Shown: one piece after another, positions 12,050-24,857 of the stretch
Layout of the letters: each line of letters opens with the position of its first letter
Position numbering within the stretch: the first letter of the stretch is position 1
Assembly: GCF_026745355.1 (NCBI RefSeq)
Contig: NC_079208.1
Span: 25,839,805 to 25,903,804 of the forward strand
Length of the DNA: 64,000 nucleotides
From: Beta vulgaris subsp. vulgaris
Taxonomy: Eukaryota; Streptophyta; Magnoliopsida; Caryophyllales; Amaranthaceae
Direction: 5' to 3'
Position numbers and translations under genes: made by a program
The notes under the pieces: generated by a model
Databases searched by the model: none
Told to the model about the DNA's origin: nothing
The model's input: the letters and a program-made list of their open reading frames with translations, nothing else

Positions 12050-13340
12050 CAAAAATAATTTTCAATTGCATTTACTCATTTTTCAGTTAGCATTTACATT
12101 GTCTCAGTTAGTATGTCTAAATTTTCATTTACAAAAGTCTATTTTTCAGTTAGTCTTCATATTACCATTTACATTGTCTCAGTTACATCTTTTTCCAGTT
12201 AACGTTACTTCTCTTTTCAGTTAGACTTATTTATTTGTCAATTAGCCTTATTTATTTTTCAGTTCGATTTATTCTGTTTTCAGTTGGTCTTCATATGATT
12301 TCATTTAGTATAACCAATGAGACTAAAAATTTTCAGTTAGACTTATTTAGTTTTCAATTAGACTTATTTATTATTCAGTTAGACTTATTTAGTTTTCAGT
12401 TCGTCTTCATATGATTTCATTTAGTCTAACCAATGAGACTAAAATTTTTTCAGTTAGACTTATTTATTATTCAGTTAGACTTATTTAATTTTCAATTGGT
12501 CTTCATATGATTTCATTTAGTATAACCAATAAGACTAAAAATTTTTAGTTAGACAACTATATTTTTCAGTAAGACTTATTTATTTTTCAGTTAGACTTAT
12601 TTATTATTCAGTTAGACTTATTTAATTTTCAGTTGGTCTTCATATGATTTCATTTAGTATAACCAATAAGACTAAAAATTTTCAGTTCGAAAACTATATT
12701 TTTCAGTTAGACTTATTTATTTTTCAGTTAGCCTTATTTATTTTTCAGTTAGACTTATTCTGTTTTCAGTTGGTCTTCATATGATTTGATTTAGTATAAC
12801 TAATGAGACTAAAAATTTTCAGTTAGACTTCTATATTTGTCAGTTAGCTTTATTTAGTTTTTAGTTCGTCTTCATATGATTTCATTTAGTATAACCAATG
12901 AGACTAAAAATTTCCAATTAGACTTCTTTATTTTTCAGTTAGTCTACTTAGTATTTCATTTAGTCTAATGATTCTTTTACTTCATTCTATTCCAATTAGA
13001 CTAAAATAATAAGTTCAGTTAGACCTTTATTTCTCCGTTAGACTTCTTTATTTTTCAGTTGGTCTTCTTATTATTTCATTTAGTATAATGATCCTTTCAT
13101 TTCATTCTTTCAGTTAGGATTTACATTGTTTCAGTTAGTATATCTAAAATTTTCATTTACAAAAGTCTATTCGAATCATACTTATAATTTTCAGTTAGAC
13201 TTATTTGTTTTTCAGTTGGTCTTTATATTATTTCATTTAGTATAGTGATTCTTTCATTTGATACTATTACAATTATTTTCAGCTACACTTGTTTAGTTTT
13301 TAGTTAGTGCTTCTGTTCTTTCAGTTAGTGTCCTTATTTT
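12050..13340 (+). repeat. TTCAGTTAGACTT repeat block, about 120-bp higher-order unit
   Basis: Intron-like DNA between transposase exons built from variants of TTTTTCAGTTAGACTTATTT. A larger unit of about 110-130 bp recurs, each with CATATGATTTCATTTAG followed by a CCAATGAGACTAAAAATTTT phrase (near 12290, 12410, 12510, 12645, 12780, 12870). No coding sequence. Confidence 0.9.
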
Positions 13341-14350
13341 TTGTCAATGAACTCAACAGCTGAACATGAATATCTCAAGTACATCAATGACGAGAATATC
13401 AGTAGCAGTTTAATAGGAAGACATGTTACAGATCACAAAGATGGTTACAACTTGTATCAAGCACACTCAAGAGCATTAGGATTTAGTATTAGGAAACAAA
13501 CTCTAAGGAGGAGGAGAATTGATAATTCTATATACGAATTCTACTTGGTTTGCTCAAAGGAAGGAGCCTCAAAATCAACAAACAAAATAACAGAACCAAA
13601 AGAACAAGACACACAACAAGATCATGTTCAGATACCACATGTTGAGGAGCCAACCAAGGAAAGAAAGGAAAGAGTAGTCAATGAGACAAGAACAGCATGC
13701 AAAGCCATGGTCAAATTTAAGCAAGAAAAACTTGGCCAAGAGCCCAAGACTTTGTTGTAGTAGCTCATGAGTTGCAACACAACCATGAATTCGTAATACA
13801 GCAAGAAATACATCATCTGAAATTAGAAAGAAAGATAACTGAACAAAAAGGCCAACTAATAGAAACAATGGTTGAATTTGGCATAAAGCCAATGCATGCA
13901 TACAACTTTTTGTGTCATGAGGGTGGATCAGAGGAACTAGTGGGCCACACAAAAAGGGACCATCTAAACTATATCACACAGTACAGAACAAGATTGGTTG
14001 AAGGAAAGGATATGCAGAGTGTGTTGGACCTACTTCAGCAAAGAACGGATGATGATCCTGCATTCTTCTACAGGCTGAAATTTGGGGAACATAACAACAT
14101 TGTCAGCTACTTTTGGGCGAGATTTCATGATGTTGGAGGACTTAAAAGCCTATGGAGATGTTATGATATTCGACACCACTTATAGTTTAAACAAATATGG
14201 ACTGATATGTGCACCATTTGTTGGCATAAACTGCCATTGGGAACCAACAATATTTGCATGCGCTTTCATAACTAATGAAAAGGAAGAGAGCTTTGAATGG
14301 CTACTAGAAACATTCGAGAGAGCAATGTGCCAACAAGAGCCAAAGACAAT

Positions 14351-16079
14351 CACTAGTAGAGAAAAGGCAATTTGCGTCGCATGTGAGGCGCCTATTTGCG
14401 TCGGACTATGGTGCGACGCCAAAGCCCTCGACGCAAATGACTCAGAAACGATCTGCGTCGTATACGGAAACGACGCATATGGTTCAGCTATTTGCGTCGC
14501 ACCTTTATACGGTACGACACAAGTGGTTCTCCCTTGCCCAACATAGAGCGGTATTGTGCGTCGCACATTACCTAAGGTGCGACGCAGATAAGTGATTTGG
14601 AAATTTCATTTTTTTAAAAAAAATTTTTTTTTTTTGGAAAAAAAAATTGATTTTATGAACAGAATGAGGCTCTGTGCAAACGCAATCGTAGATTTGAAAT
14701 AATAAATTACAGAAAATAAAAAAAAAGAGATAAGTTACACTCCACAACAATATTGTTTTGATTCTGCACATAGTTTATTAGTGTGACTATCAAAAAATGT
14801 ATTAATAAACTAATTAGAGAAAAATAAACCTAAAAAACAAAATCAGAAGAGAAAATTTAAAAGAAAATCCTAAATTTGAAAACGAAATTAAAAAAATAAT
14901 CAGATCTAACATAAAAAAAACGAAACTAAAAAAATGAACCTAAAAAAACAAGTGAGGAATTACAAACAATGAAGATATTAAACGGCGATTCGATGCTGAA
15001 GATGATGAGAGTTGATGATTCGATGCTTTTCGGGTCGCCGGAATCACAAACAATGAAGATATTATTCAAACATAAACAAAAGTGAAAATAACAATAATTT
15101 AGTGGGCGAAAATAACTAAAAATTACCTGGGACAAGAAGAAGAAGATTTGAGTGTGACAGGAATTTAATGAAGATCTTCGATGCATCAACTCTCAGCATC
15201 TTCAGCATCGAATCAATTAACTGATTATTTTTTCTTCACAATGAAAAATAGGGTAAATTTTAAAGAAAGAAAACAAAACAAGGGTTTTTTTTGTTTTTGG
15301 TTTTGATTTTGATTTTCTCTCTCTTAATTTTATGAGATGATGAAGAAGTAGTAGAAGTGTAATAAAAGCAAAGACTGCAACGCCGCCATTAGCAGCTTCT
15401 TTCTTTGTTTGCTGAAGAAATGTAAATTCTGAATTTAAGACAAAAACAGCAACATCAAAACAGCAAAATTACCAGCAAATTTAAAACTTTCTTCTTTTTT
15501 TTTTCTCTCTCTTACATAGGAGTATTCTTCTTCGTTTAATTTTCTGAAATTTGTGGGTTTTTATGTATTGGGTTTGATTTTGGTTGTGTTATTTTCTCTC
15601 TCCTCTTTATCACTCACTGGTTACTGATAATCAACGACACATGAAGACGAAGACGGAGGAGAATTACAGTTGAGTGAGGGAGAGAGGAGAGAGAGAGAAG
15701 GAGGGAGGGAGAGAGAGATGAAACGGCTGGAGATGAAAATGGAATTACTAATTAGGTTAAGTGAGGGAGAGGGTCAGGGACACGTTTTTACGGTTTGGGC
15801 CCAATGTGCGTCGGATGGTGGACTCGTGCGACGCACATTAGGCTCAATCCCCCAAACTGAGAAGCTCAGTATGCGTCGCACGCGGAGCTAGGTGCGACGC
15901 ACAAGGTAATTTGCGTCGCACTTACATACGGTGCGACGCATATTGCTCGTATGCTGATATGAATATTGATGTTTTGTGTCGAGTGCTCTTTGTCATGCGA
16001 CGCACAAAGGTAATTTGTGTCACTTCGGTGTCTGTGCGACGCAAATCCGGGGACGCAAATCATCTTTTTTCTACTAGTG
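14351..16079. mobile_element. Non-autonomous CACTA element
   Basis: 1,729 bp bounded by CACTAGTAGAGAAAAGG at the left and the inverted CTTTTTTCTACTAGTG at the right, with the 3-bp target duplication AAT (14348-14350 and 16080-16082). Both subterminal regions (14367-14590 and 15800-16060) are full of TTTGCGTCGCA / GTGCGACGCA words in both orientations, the usual transposase-binding clusters of CACTA ends. The middle is AT-rich and has no transposase. It sits inside the transposase exon of the host MULE and so is younger than that gene. Confidence 0.95.
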
Positions 16080-16189
16080 AATTTTCACTGATCAAGATAA
16101 GGCGATGGGCAATACAATTGAAAAGGTATAAATAACATAAACTCACACAACTGAATACAAACATGTCAATTTGTAATTATTTCTATCAT

Positions 16190-16730
16190 TTCAGTTGCGT
16201 GTCTTACTGATTCATTTCAAAGATCTACTCTTTCACTTAGATTAAAAAGCATTCAAATGTAAATTTTTTAGTTAGCATTTACACTGTTTCAGTTAGACTT
16301 ATTTATGTTTCAGTTGGTCTTCATATTAGTTCATTTAGTATAATGATTCTTTCATTTCATTCTATTCCAATTAGACTACAAATTTGCAGTTAGCATTTAC
16401 ATTGTTTCAGTTAGACTTATTTATTATTCAGTTGGACTTCATATTACTTCCTTTAGTCTAATGATTCATTCATTTCATTCTATTCCAATTAGACTAAAAA
16501 TTTTCAGTTAGCATTTACACTGTTTCAGTTAGACTTCTTTATTTTTCAGTTGGACTTCATATTACTTCCTTTAGTCTAATGATTCATTCATTTCATTCTA
16601 TTCCCATTAGACTAAAAATTTTCAGTTAGCATTTACACTGTTTCAGTTTGACTTCTTTATTTTCCAGTTGGACTTCATATTATTTCTTTACTCTTTCAGT
16701 TAGATTCACAAGCATTCAAATGAAAATGAA
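16190..16730 (+). repeat. Second TTCAGTTAG block (transposase intron)
   Basis: Three units of about 115 bp with TTTAGTATAATGATTC/TTTAGTCTAATGATTC, ATTCTATTCCAATTAGACTA and TTTCAGTTAGACTT phrases. The same unit appears at 34930-35745 near the other end of the element. Confidence 0.88.
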
Positions 16731-17524
16731 TTGTAGCATAATATGTACTATCTTAAAACAGGTTTTCCCAAATTCAAGACATAGGCTTTGCCTTTGGCAT
16801 ATAGAGAAGAACTTTGTAAACCACTTCGGATCCCTCAAGACCAATGAAGACTTCAAGAACATGTTCAAGAACTGCTTGATGGGGTGTCAAAATGAATCAG
16901 GCTTTGAAGAATTATGGACGAAAATGATGGAAATGTATGGACACGAGAAAAAGGAATAGTTCGATCAAGTATATGACCAGAGACACAAGTGGTGCACCGC
17001 GTTAAATAAGGATATGTTTTCAGCTGGAATCTTATCATCACAAAGAAGTGAAGTCACAAACAAGGCAATATCATTCAATGCAAAAGCAACAACAAACTTG
17101 TTTGAATTCTACCATATATTTGAGCAAACAGTGAAGAGATGAAGAAGCAATGAAACTAGCGATAACTTCCGGAACAGAACCGAACGTCCCAAAGCTGTCA
17201 AATCCAAGTCAAAGCTTCTGAAACATGTATTTGATGTATACACACTAGCACTGTATAATGACTTTGAAACAGAATATGAGTGGGCAATGTCATCCTTTTT
17301 ACGAGCATTTGCAACCTGAAGTTGTTTGAAGTCTCACCAGAAGAAGATTTCAGCAATTTAGCAGAATTAGTGTGCTCATGTCAATGCTTCACAGAGACCG
17401 GGATGCTTTGCTTTCACATCATAAGGGTCATGCACATGTTCAGCATATTTCAAATCCCAGAACAATATATCCTTAAGAGATGGACAAGACTTGCAAAGTC
17501 AGCAGTATAGGAGAATGTCCAAGG

Positions 17525-17935
17525 TTAGTGAAATAAATTAATATAACTAACTGACAAATTAATGTAACGAACTGAAAAAATAAAGATTCCAACTGAAACA
17601 ATTTTCAGATCACCTGAAACATTTAGTTAGTCAACTGAAAAATAAAAGGCTCCAGCTGAAAAAGTAGTATAACTAACTGATCAATTAATGTTACTAACAG
17701 AAAATTAATTGGGGGTTTTGCGGGTTTTGTTTGTGTGTGGGAGGGGGGATTTTGGTGGAGTGGGGTTTAACACTTAACTAACTAAAACAATTAAGACACC
17801 ACCTGAAATAATTTATCAACTATCTGATAAATTTAGTTAGCCAACTGAAAAAAGTAAAGCTCCAACTGAAACACTTTATCAACTAACTGAAAAGTTTTGT
17901 TCGCTAAATGAAATAATTGACTAAGAAAATGTTAT
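17525..17935 (-). repeat. Inverted-orientation CAACTGAAA / CTAACTGAA block
   Basis: Here the words read AACTAACTGAAA and CCAACTGAAAC on the plus strand, the reverse complement of the earlier blocks. It lies between the SWIM-encoding exon and the last exon. Confidence 0.8.
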
Positions 17936-18349
17936 TACAACAGACAAGGACCAAAGCCAAAATGACTGTTATGCACACCATGGAGACAAGCAATAACCAA
18001 GAATTTCTACATCCTAGTGTCAATATGTCAATCAAATGAAGAAGCAAGAAAATTATGTGACAATTCGTTGAAGGACTTATATAAATCGGTAAAAGAAGTT
18101 TTCAAGACTGATCAAGAAAAACAACAAGAAGTCGAAGACGAAGAACTACGAAGACAGACAGTTGAAAATCCTGAGGTGATAAAGACAAAAGGAAGACCTC
18201 CAAAGGGAAACAAGATAGTAAAAGGACATTTTGAGAAGCGTAAAATCAAGACAAGGCATCCGAATGAATATGGAACAAAAACCCCACATGTACCTGAAGT
18301 TGAATAGTGTAAAAATAATATTATTTTTCAATTGTATTCCAGTCACTAA

Positions 18350-18740
18350 TTGTATTCAAATTTACACTTGTTTATTTTTCAGATACTCGAGATTCAGTTA
18401 GTTATATTAGTATTTATAGTGCTTCAGTTAGACATGTTTATTTTTCAGCTAGTCTTTATAGTACTTCAGTTAGCCTTGTTTATTTTTCAGCTAGTCTTTA
18501 TAGTGCTTCAGTTACACTTGTTTATTTTTCAGGTAGTCTATATAGTGCTTTAGTTAGACTTGTTTGTTTTTCAGCTAGTCTTTATTGTGGTTCAGTTAGA
18601 CTTGTTTATTTTTCAGCTAGTCTTTACAATCCTTCAGAGTGACTTCTTTGTTTTTCATCTAGTCTTTATTATGCTTCAGTTAGACTTGTTTATTTTTCAG
18701 CTAGTCTTTAAAGTGCTTCAGTTAGACTTAAAATTTATAT
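18350..18740 (+). repeat. TTTTTCAGCTAGTCTTTATAG repeat, about 56-bp unit
   Basis: About six units of roughly 56 bp alternate GACTTGTTTATTTTTCAGCT with AGTCTTTATAGTGCTTCAGT. It lies just past the transposase stop, between the two convergent genes. The same unit recurs at about 22340-22440. Confidence 0.9.
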
Positions 18741-19317
18741 TCCGCTCAAAGCAAGTGTAAATATACAATTCTAAAAATAAAAAATATCAATTAACTTGTG
18801 TGCTATTTCTACTGTACATTACAAAATTGAGTTGTGTGCTATTTCTACTGTACATTACAATAAAAAATATAAAAAAATGCAGTTTGGCAACTAAGAATAA
18901 CGAAAATTCAAAAGTTTCTCTAATTTGACTTTGTCTTCAAAGTGATGATTCAACATGTCTTCAACTTCCTCCTCGTGCTGCCTCATTCGCTCTAAAATTC
19001 GTGCTTCTTTTCTATTTGTCCTCTTTGATTGATTAAATGCTAATTTACTTAGAACAACCTCTTTTTCCTTTCTTAACTTCTGTCTTGCCATAAGTTGAGG
19101 CTTCGTTGCTGACCAAAGATAGCAATCATGCTTCACTTTGTCCTTCAACTTGTTTATAGGATGCTCCACTAGTCGAAGTGCAAGCTTGCACCGCTCAAGG
19201 TTTTTGGTGGCTGCCTGTAAAATAAAAAAAATCAACACTATTAAAAAAATTTCAAAAACTAGAAATCTAACAAGTATAAAATTCTGCCTAAAAACAATAA
19301 AGTTATCATACCCTTTT

Positions 19318-19851
19318 CAGGTCAACAAGTGGAAACTCATTAGCATTTTGACCATCATACAACTCCATTGACTTGATTGCATACACACCACAATCATTAT
19401 TGTTGTCCTTATTTCTCCAAGGGAAAAACAGAGTCACATTACCCCAATGTTGGAGATGATCAAAATCACGACATCTCATATTAACTTGCATAAAAGAATC
19501 AAAAGCACGACAATGCATTTGAAGATGAAAAAGTAAAGAACAATTATAAAACAAGTAATAAAATAATGGAACAAAAAATAATCCAAATGCTCATAAAAAG
19601 GTACGTACAAAGTATGTAAGACCGTTAAATCCCTCATGCTTATATCTATTAATATCCTTCATGTATGTACGATTGTCAATGTTTTCAATCCTTTTAGCTT
19701 TCTTGTTGAGCACCAAAACAGTGTAATGATCATCTTTGTGAACGGGAACAAAAATCTGAAAATACACATAAGATACAAAAGCAATAAGTCTACCTGAAAG
19801 AGAACAAAGAAGTAAATGAAATACTAACAACACTAGCTGAAACCAAAACAT
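19318..19851 (-). other. C48 peptidase catalytic core exons
   Basis: Two exons carry the triad. The upstream one (about 19760-19606) has HKDDHYTVLVL and ENIDN; the downstream one (about 19554-19319) has WGNVTLFFPWRN and NDCGVYAIKSMELYDG. The exon 19238-18891 adds a Lys/Glu-rich coiled tail (MARQKLRKEKEVVLSKL). The core is better preserved than the transposase. Confidence 0.85.
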
Positions 19852-19854
19852 ACA

Positions 19855-20170
19855 CTAACTGAAAGATTAAAACAACTAACTGAAATATTTATATACACTA
19901 ACTGAAGTAGAAACATACACTAACTGAAATAGAAACATATATTAACTAACAAGAAAAACAAACTAAATGAAAATTAAACTATTACTAACTGACAAGAAAG
20001 ATAAACTAACTGAAACATAAACTAATACTAACTGACAAGTAACATACACTAACTGACAAGAAACATACACTAAATGAAACATAAACTAATACTACCTGAC
20101 ATGAAACATACACTAACTGACAACAAACATACACTAAATGAAACATGAACTGATACTAGCTGAAATCAAA
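19855..20170 (-). repeat. Minus-sense TTCAGTTAG block in a Ulp1 intron
   Basis: Short units of 25-40 bp combine ACTAACTGAAA, ACTAACTGACAAG and GAAACATACA. On the Ulp1 gene strand this reads TTTCAGTTAGT, the same sense relation as in the transposase introns. A similar block is at 21380-21790. Confidence 0.85.
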
Positions 20171-21379
20171 AGGAATAAAAAAATGGTAAACAATAATACA
20201 ATCCAACTAACCAGTTCAGCTTCTCAAATATCATTCCTTGGAAATGCTTTCACCCATGCAGAAATAGCCTCCTTACATTTATTGAAGAATAAATCATCAT
20301 CTTTTGTACCCAACTTTTTCTTCTTCTCTTCCCATTCTTTCAACTTCTCATCATATTCACTAGTTCCCTCCAGCTTCTTCAACATAATCTCATTTTCGGC
20401 AATTTCACTATCAGACTTAACCTTGTTTTACCTTCTATTCACACATCCAATTGATATAGTTCTGCAACAAAAGAAAAGAGATACTAAATAACCAACTGAA
20501 AACAGAATATGACAAACTGAAAAACAGAAGATGACCAACTGAAAAAAATAATATGACCAAATGAAAACAGATGTATCAAACAAAATGAAAAGAGAATATG
20601 ACCAACTGAAAAATAAAACTAAGCCATAACACTAAACACTTACAAAAGGTATCAAATTAAACCAGAATCTCCTCGTTGCAGAAGGTGATTCCTCTTCTTG
20701 CCTATTAAACATACATCAATAACTCCACTAGTCAACCAACCTTGACGAGGCATGCTAACAAAGTCAAACTTGTACAACTGAACCGAGTAGTTGCTATGAG
20801 GATTCTCAAAGTCCACAATGAGATCATTTGTTAGATCACTTTGCAGAATATAATTTCTCGTCTTTGTATCTTCAGACTCTGGATCCAATGACAGTATTGA
20901 AACGTCATCAAACTCATTGTAGAAGAGATAATCAACTAGCAACACGTTCTCAGGAGAGAGATCACTCAGGTACTTGTTATATTGTTGCAAGCTTCGACAC
21001 AAGATCATGCCATGATTATTGACAGGGATAGCCTGCAAACCAGATGCAGAAGAAGAAGTAACACCAGCTACATCTCCAATATTTTTCTCCTCATCCTCTT
21101 CTTTTTGGGCTCATCAGAATCAACTCCTTGTGTACAAATCCTGTCAATGAGGTTATCCAAACTTTCATCCCCAGAATTATCAACTTTTTCCTCAACTCTC
21201 AAAACTTTCTCAGATTTCTCCGAAGTATGGTCATAGTCCCACCCCTTCAATAATTCAGGTGTTGAAGGAATTTATGACTTTGAATGTTTCTGAGGTATGT
21301 AGGATTTGTATGATGATTGATCAGTTGAAGAGCCATCACCCTACATTGCATCAAAATATGAAAAAAATACTTAAACAAA

Positions 21380-21790
21380 AATGACAGATATACTAACTGA
21401 AACATAAACAAATAATAACTGACAAGAAACATACACTAACTGAAATAGAAACAGATACTAACTGACAAGAAACACAAACAAATGAAAAATAAACTATTAC
21501 TAACTGACAAGAAAGATACACTAACTGAAATATAAAATAATACTAACTGACAAGAAACATACACTAAATGACAAGAAACAAACACTAACTGACATGAAAC
21601 TTACACTAACTGAAACATAAACTAATACTAACTGACAAGAAACAAACACTAACTGACAAGAAACATACACTAAATGAAACATAAACTAATACTACCTGAC
21701 AAGAAACATACACTAACTGAAATAGAAAGAAATATTAAATGAGAAGAAACATACACTAACTGAAACAGAAAAATAAACAAATTAAAACAC
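21380..21790 (-). repeat. Second CTAACTGAC/GAAACATACA block
   Basis: Repeats alternate ACTAACTGACAAGAAACATA and CACTAACTGAAACATAAAC with little spacing. It lies in an intron of the Ulp1 gene. Confidence 0.85.
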
Positions 21791-21817
21791 AAACACACAA
21801 ACAAAAACTATACTTAC

Positions 21818-23700
21818 TCAAGGATATTTTACATTAACTGGAGTGATCATTGGAATTGAACTTCCAACACCCTCACCACTGTCTGCACTGTCTGCAAATC
21901 CAACATCCTCAACAACAGGACTTGGAGTTAATAGTTGGAATGAAGGGCCACTGAAATCAGGTATCTTTTTCCTTTTAGCAGAAGAATCAACTCTCCAAGA
22001 CTTTCTACTATATACGTTCTCAACAACTTCAACAACGGGAGGAGGAGTAGGAGTACAAAGATCAACAAGCTCAACACAGCGGTGCGAGTAGGATATGTGT
22101 AGAACTCTTATCCTTATCCTTATCCTTAGCCTCTTTAAGTTGATCATCATCAGCATTCTTAGTCTTCGTATCATCTTCCTTTGGTTTTCTTTCTCAACAT
22201 CTTCATTCAAAAACAAAAACAATAAAAAATAAATAGAAAAAGTTTCATTTGGTATTTATATGATATTTAGTTGGTATTAATATTATTTCAGTTAGAGTAT
22301 CACAGTTTTCAGTTGGTCTTTTTATTCTTTCAGTTTGACTTGTTTATTGTTCAGCTAGTCTTTATAGTGCTTCAGTTAGACTTGTTTATTTTTCAGCTAG
22401 TCTTTATAGTACTTCAGTTAGCCTTATTTATTTTTCAGTTCGTTTTCATATTGTTACAAACTGAATATTTCAGTTGGTATTTATAAGATATTATTTCTTT
22501 TAGATTATCACAGTTTTCAGTTGGTCTTTGTATTCTTTCAGTTAGCTATAAAATCAAAGAAACTTACTTCCTCCTTTCTCTCCATTTGCATGAACCCCAG
22601 CATCCAAATCTTTATTTCCTCCTTTCTCTTTATCTCCTTGAAGACCACCATCATCAGCAGCATTGCCAGTCTTCTTATCATCTTCCTTTGGTTCTTTCTC
22701 ATCATCTTCATTCAAAAACAAAAACAATAAAAAAAAATCTAAATACACAAGAACTGAAAAACACAAAATCAAAAATGAATCAATTCATTGACAAACTGAA
22801 ACAATTTTTCCACCAGATGAAATAAAAACAAATAGCAAAAGTTTCATTTGGTATTTATATGATATTTAGCTGGTATTAATATTATTTCAGTTAGAGTATC
22901 ACAGTTTTAGTTGGTCTTTTTATTCTTTCAGTTAGCTATTTAACTTTTTCATTTAAACAAATGTATTCCACTCAAATGAAACAATGTCTCCACCAGATGA
23001 AACACTCCAACAATCAAATTAAAACAATACAATAAAAGAACTTCCTTCCTCCTTTCTCTCCATCTCCATGAACACCAGCATCCAAATCCTTATCTCCCCC
23101 TTTCTCTTCATCTCCTTGAAGACCAGCATCATCATCATCAGTATCATCCTGCTTTGTCTCATTATAATTCTGGTGATCCTTATCATCACCATCATCATCA
23201 TCATCATCATGATCATCATCATCTTTAAGCTGATCATCATCAGCATTCCTCTTCTTCTCATCCTCCTCTTCTTCTTTTTCATCATCTTCATTCAAAACAC
23301 AAAAACAATAAAAAACAAGCTAAATACACAAGAACTGAAACAATGTTTCCACCAGATGAAAAAAAAAATCAATCAACTGAAAACATCCAGCAATCAAATG
23401 AAAACTTGATTGAAATAAAAACAAATAGAAAATTTTCATTTAGTATATATCTAATTTTCAGCTAGTGTTGATATTATTTCAGTTAGAGTGTCAAAGTTTT
23501 CAGTTGGTCTTTTTATTCTTTCACTTACCTATTTAACTTTCTCATTTAAACAAATGTATTCCACTAAAATTAACAATAATTTTTATTCCAACCAGATTAA
23601 AAACTACAACAATCAAATGAAAACAATATAATGAAAGGAACTTACTTCCTCCTTTCTCTTCACCTCCATGAACACCTAACCAAATCAGGAACATCTTCAT
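21818..23700 (-). repeat. Tandemly repeated acidic exon-plus-intron module
   Basis: At least three copies of an exon and its flanking intron are arranged head to tail, about 500-585 bp apart. Exon starts (minus sense, LNEDDEKE or LNEDVEKE) lie near 23293, 22712 and 22210. Exon ends (DAGVHGDGEKGG, DAGVHANGEKGG) lie near 23045 and 22568, with a related end (VHGGEEKGG) near 23650. The copy at 23041-23293 is extremely acidic, with long Asp runs. The introns between share a long TTTCATTTGGTATTTATATG segment. It expands a disordered acidic linker of the Ulp1 protein. Confidence 0.8.
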
Positions 23701-24857
23701 TTCTTTCGAACTCCAAATCCACAGTCCGCTTCACCAATAGTGCAATTGTAGGATCAACTTTGTTTGCACTATCTTTCGCTTCCAAATGACGCTTGCATAT
23801 GTCGTCAATTTGATTCAAAAACTTTGGATTAAAAACTTCACTGTCATCCAGAGAAATACTGTCTTGAGACAGCTTTTCGCCTTCTTCCCGAATGTTTTGG
23901 GCAATATCCAAGTTCACTTGAAGAATGCAAGCGCATTCCTCTTTAACTTGTGCATGTTCTTCACATATTCCATCGATTAAAAGAGAAAAACAAATAAACA
24001 AACAAATCAATATCATAATGACACAAAAACAACTCAAACCCAAACAGAAACAACATAAACAAAAAAAAGGACCAACTGAAACAATCCAGCAATCAAATGA
24101 AAACTTAAATGAAATAAAAACAAATAAAAATATTTTCATTTGGTATGTATATACTCTTCAGCTAGTACTGACATTATTTCAGTTAGAGTTTAACAGTCTT
24201 CAGTTAGAGTTTAAGAGTACAACAATAATAAAAACATAAGATGAATGAAACTCACAGGAACATCAAGAGCATCTATTTCCTCATCAGTCATCAAAGTATG
24301 AGGAAGATCCATAACAAGCTGCCTAGTTGAAGGTGATGGACCCTCAACCACCTTTATTATAGGAGAAGCAGACTTCCTACTAGCAGCACTAACACTAGGA
24401 GCTTTAAACTCAAGCTTCTGTTTTTCACGCTTCACCGGTAGAATAAAATCCATGTTGATCTCAAACTGCTTCACAACACTACTCAAATCCTTCTCTTCCT
24501 GCCAATAAGTGATAAATGGCTTACTGACATTTGAAAAATCCAGATTACGACATTTGAAGTTGTGAATAACAGCAAGAGCCAGAGCGCTCATGCATCCCCG
24601 AAGCTTGAATGTCACTTTCTTCTGTCCCAGCTCATTCTTCTTCATCATTATAGACTGATGACAGTCCAAAACAGCAGTACAAAGACTTCTTAAGATATAT
24701 CCACACCAATCGTAGCTTGAAATCGTAGATACATCTTCCAAACTCTTGGCACACTTCAGGGCAGGCCCTAAATCAGCAATTGGACATATGAGCTTGGACA
24801 AGCAAAAAAATAACAAACAACTTCTTTAAATCATCCCCACATTGATGCTTCTTAAAC

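Larger units (their letters stand above)
11827..18307 (+). pseudogene. FAR1/MURA-type MULE transposase, broken and interrupted by CACTA
   Basis: Exon-like pieces in order: 11827-12015 (amino end), about 13361-14350, 16083-16125, 16762-17510 and about 18000-18307. The second has a FAR1-type DNA-binding domain (GFSIRKQ, then FYLVCSKEG) and the HNHEF zinc ligands. The MULE catalytic region follows: first Asp in MIFDTTY (codon 14172-14174), second Asp in FTDQDKAMG (16090-16092), then HRLCLWHIEKN. A SWIM zinc finger (CQCFTETGMLCFH) lies near 17370-17420, and a Lys-rich tail with KTKGRPPKGNK ends at 18307. Frameshifts are visible near 13750 and 14118, and stops in frame near 16957 and 17140. The CACTA element splits the catalytic core between the two Asp motifs. 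Introns are long and filled with TTCAGTTAG words. It would cut and join element ends if intact. Confidence 0.9.
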
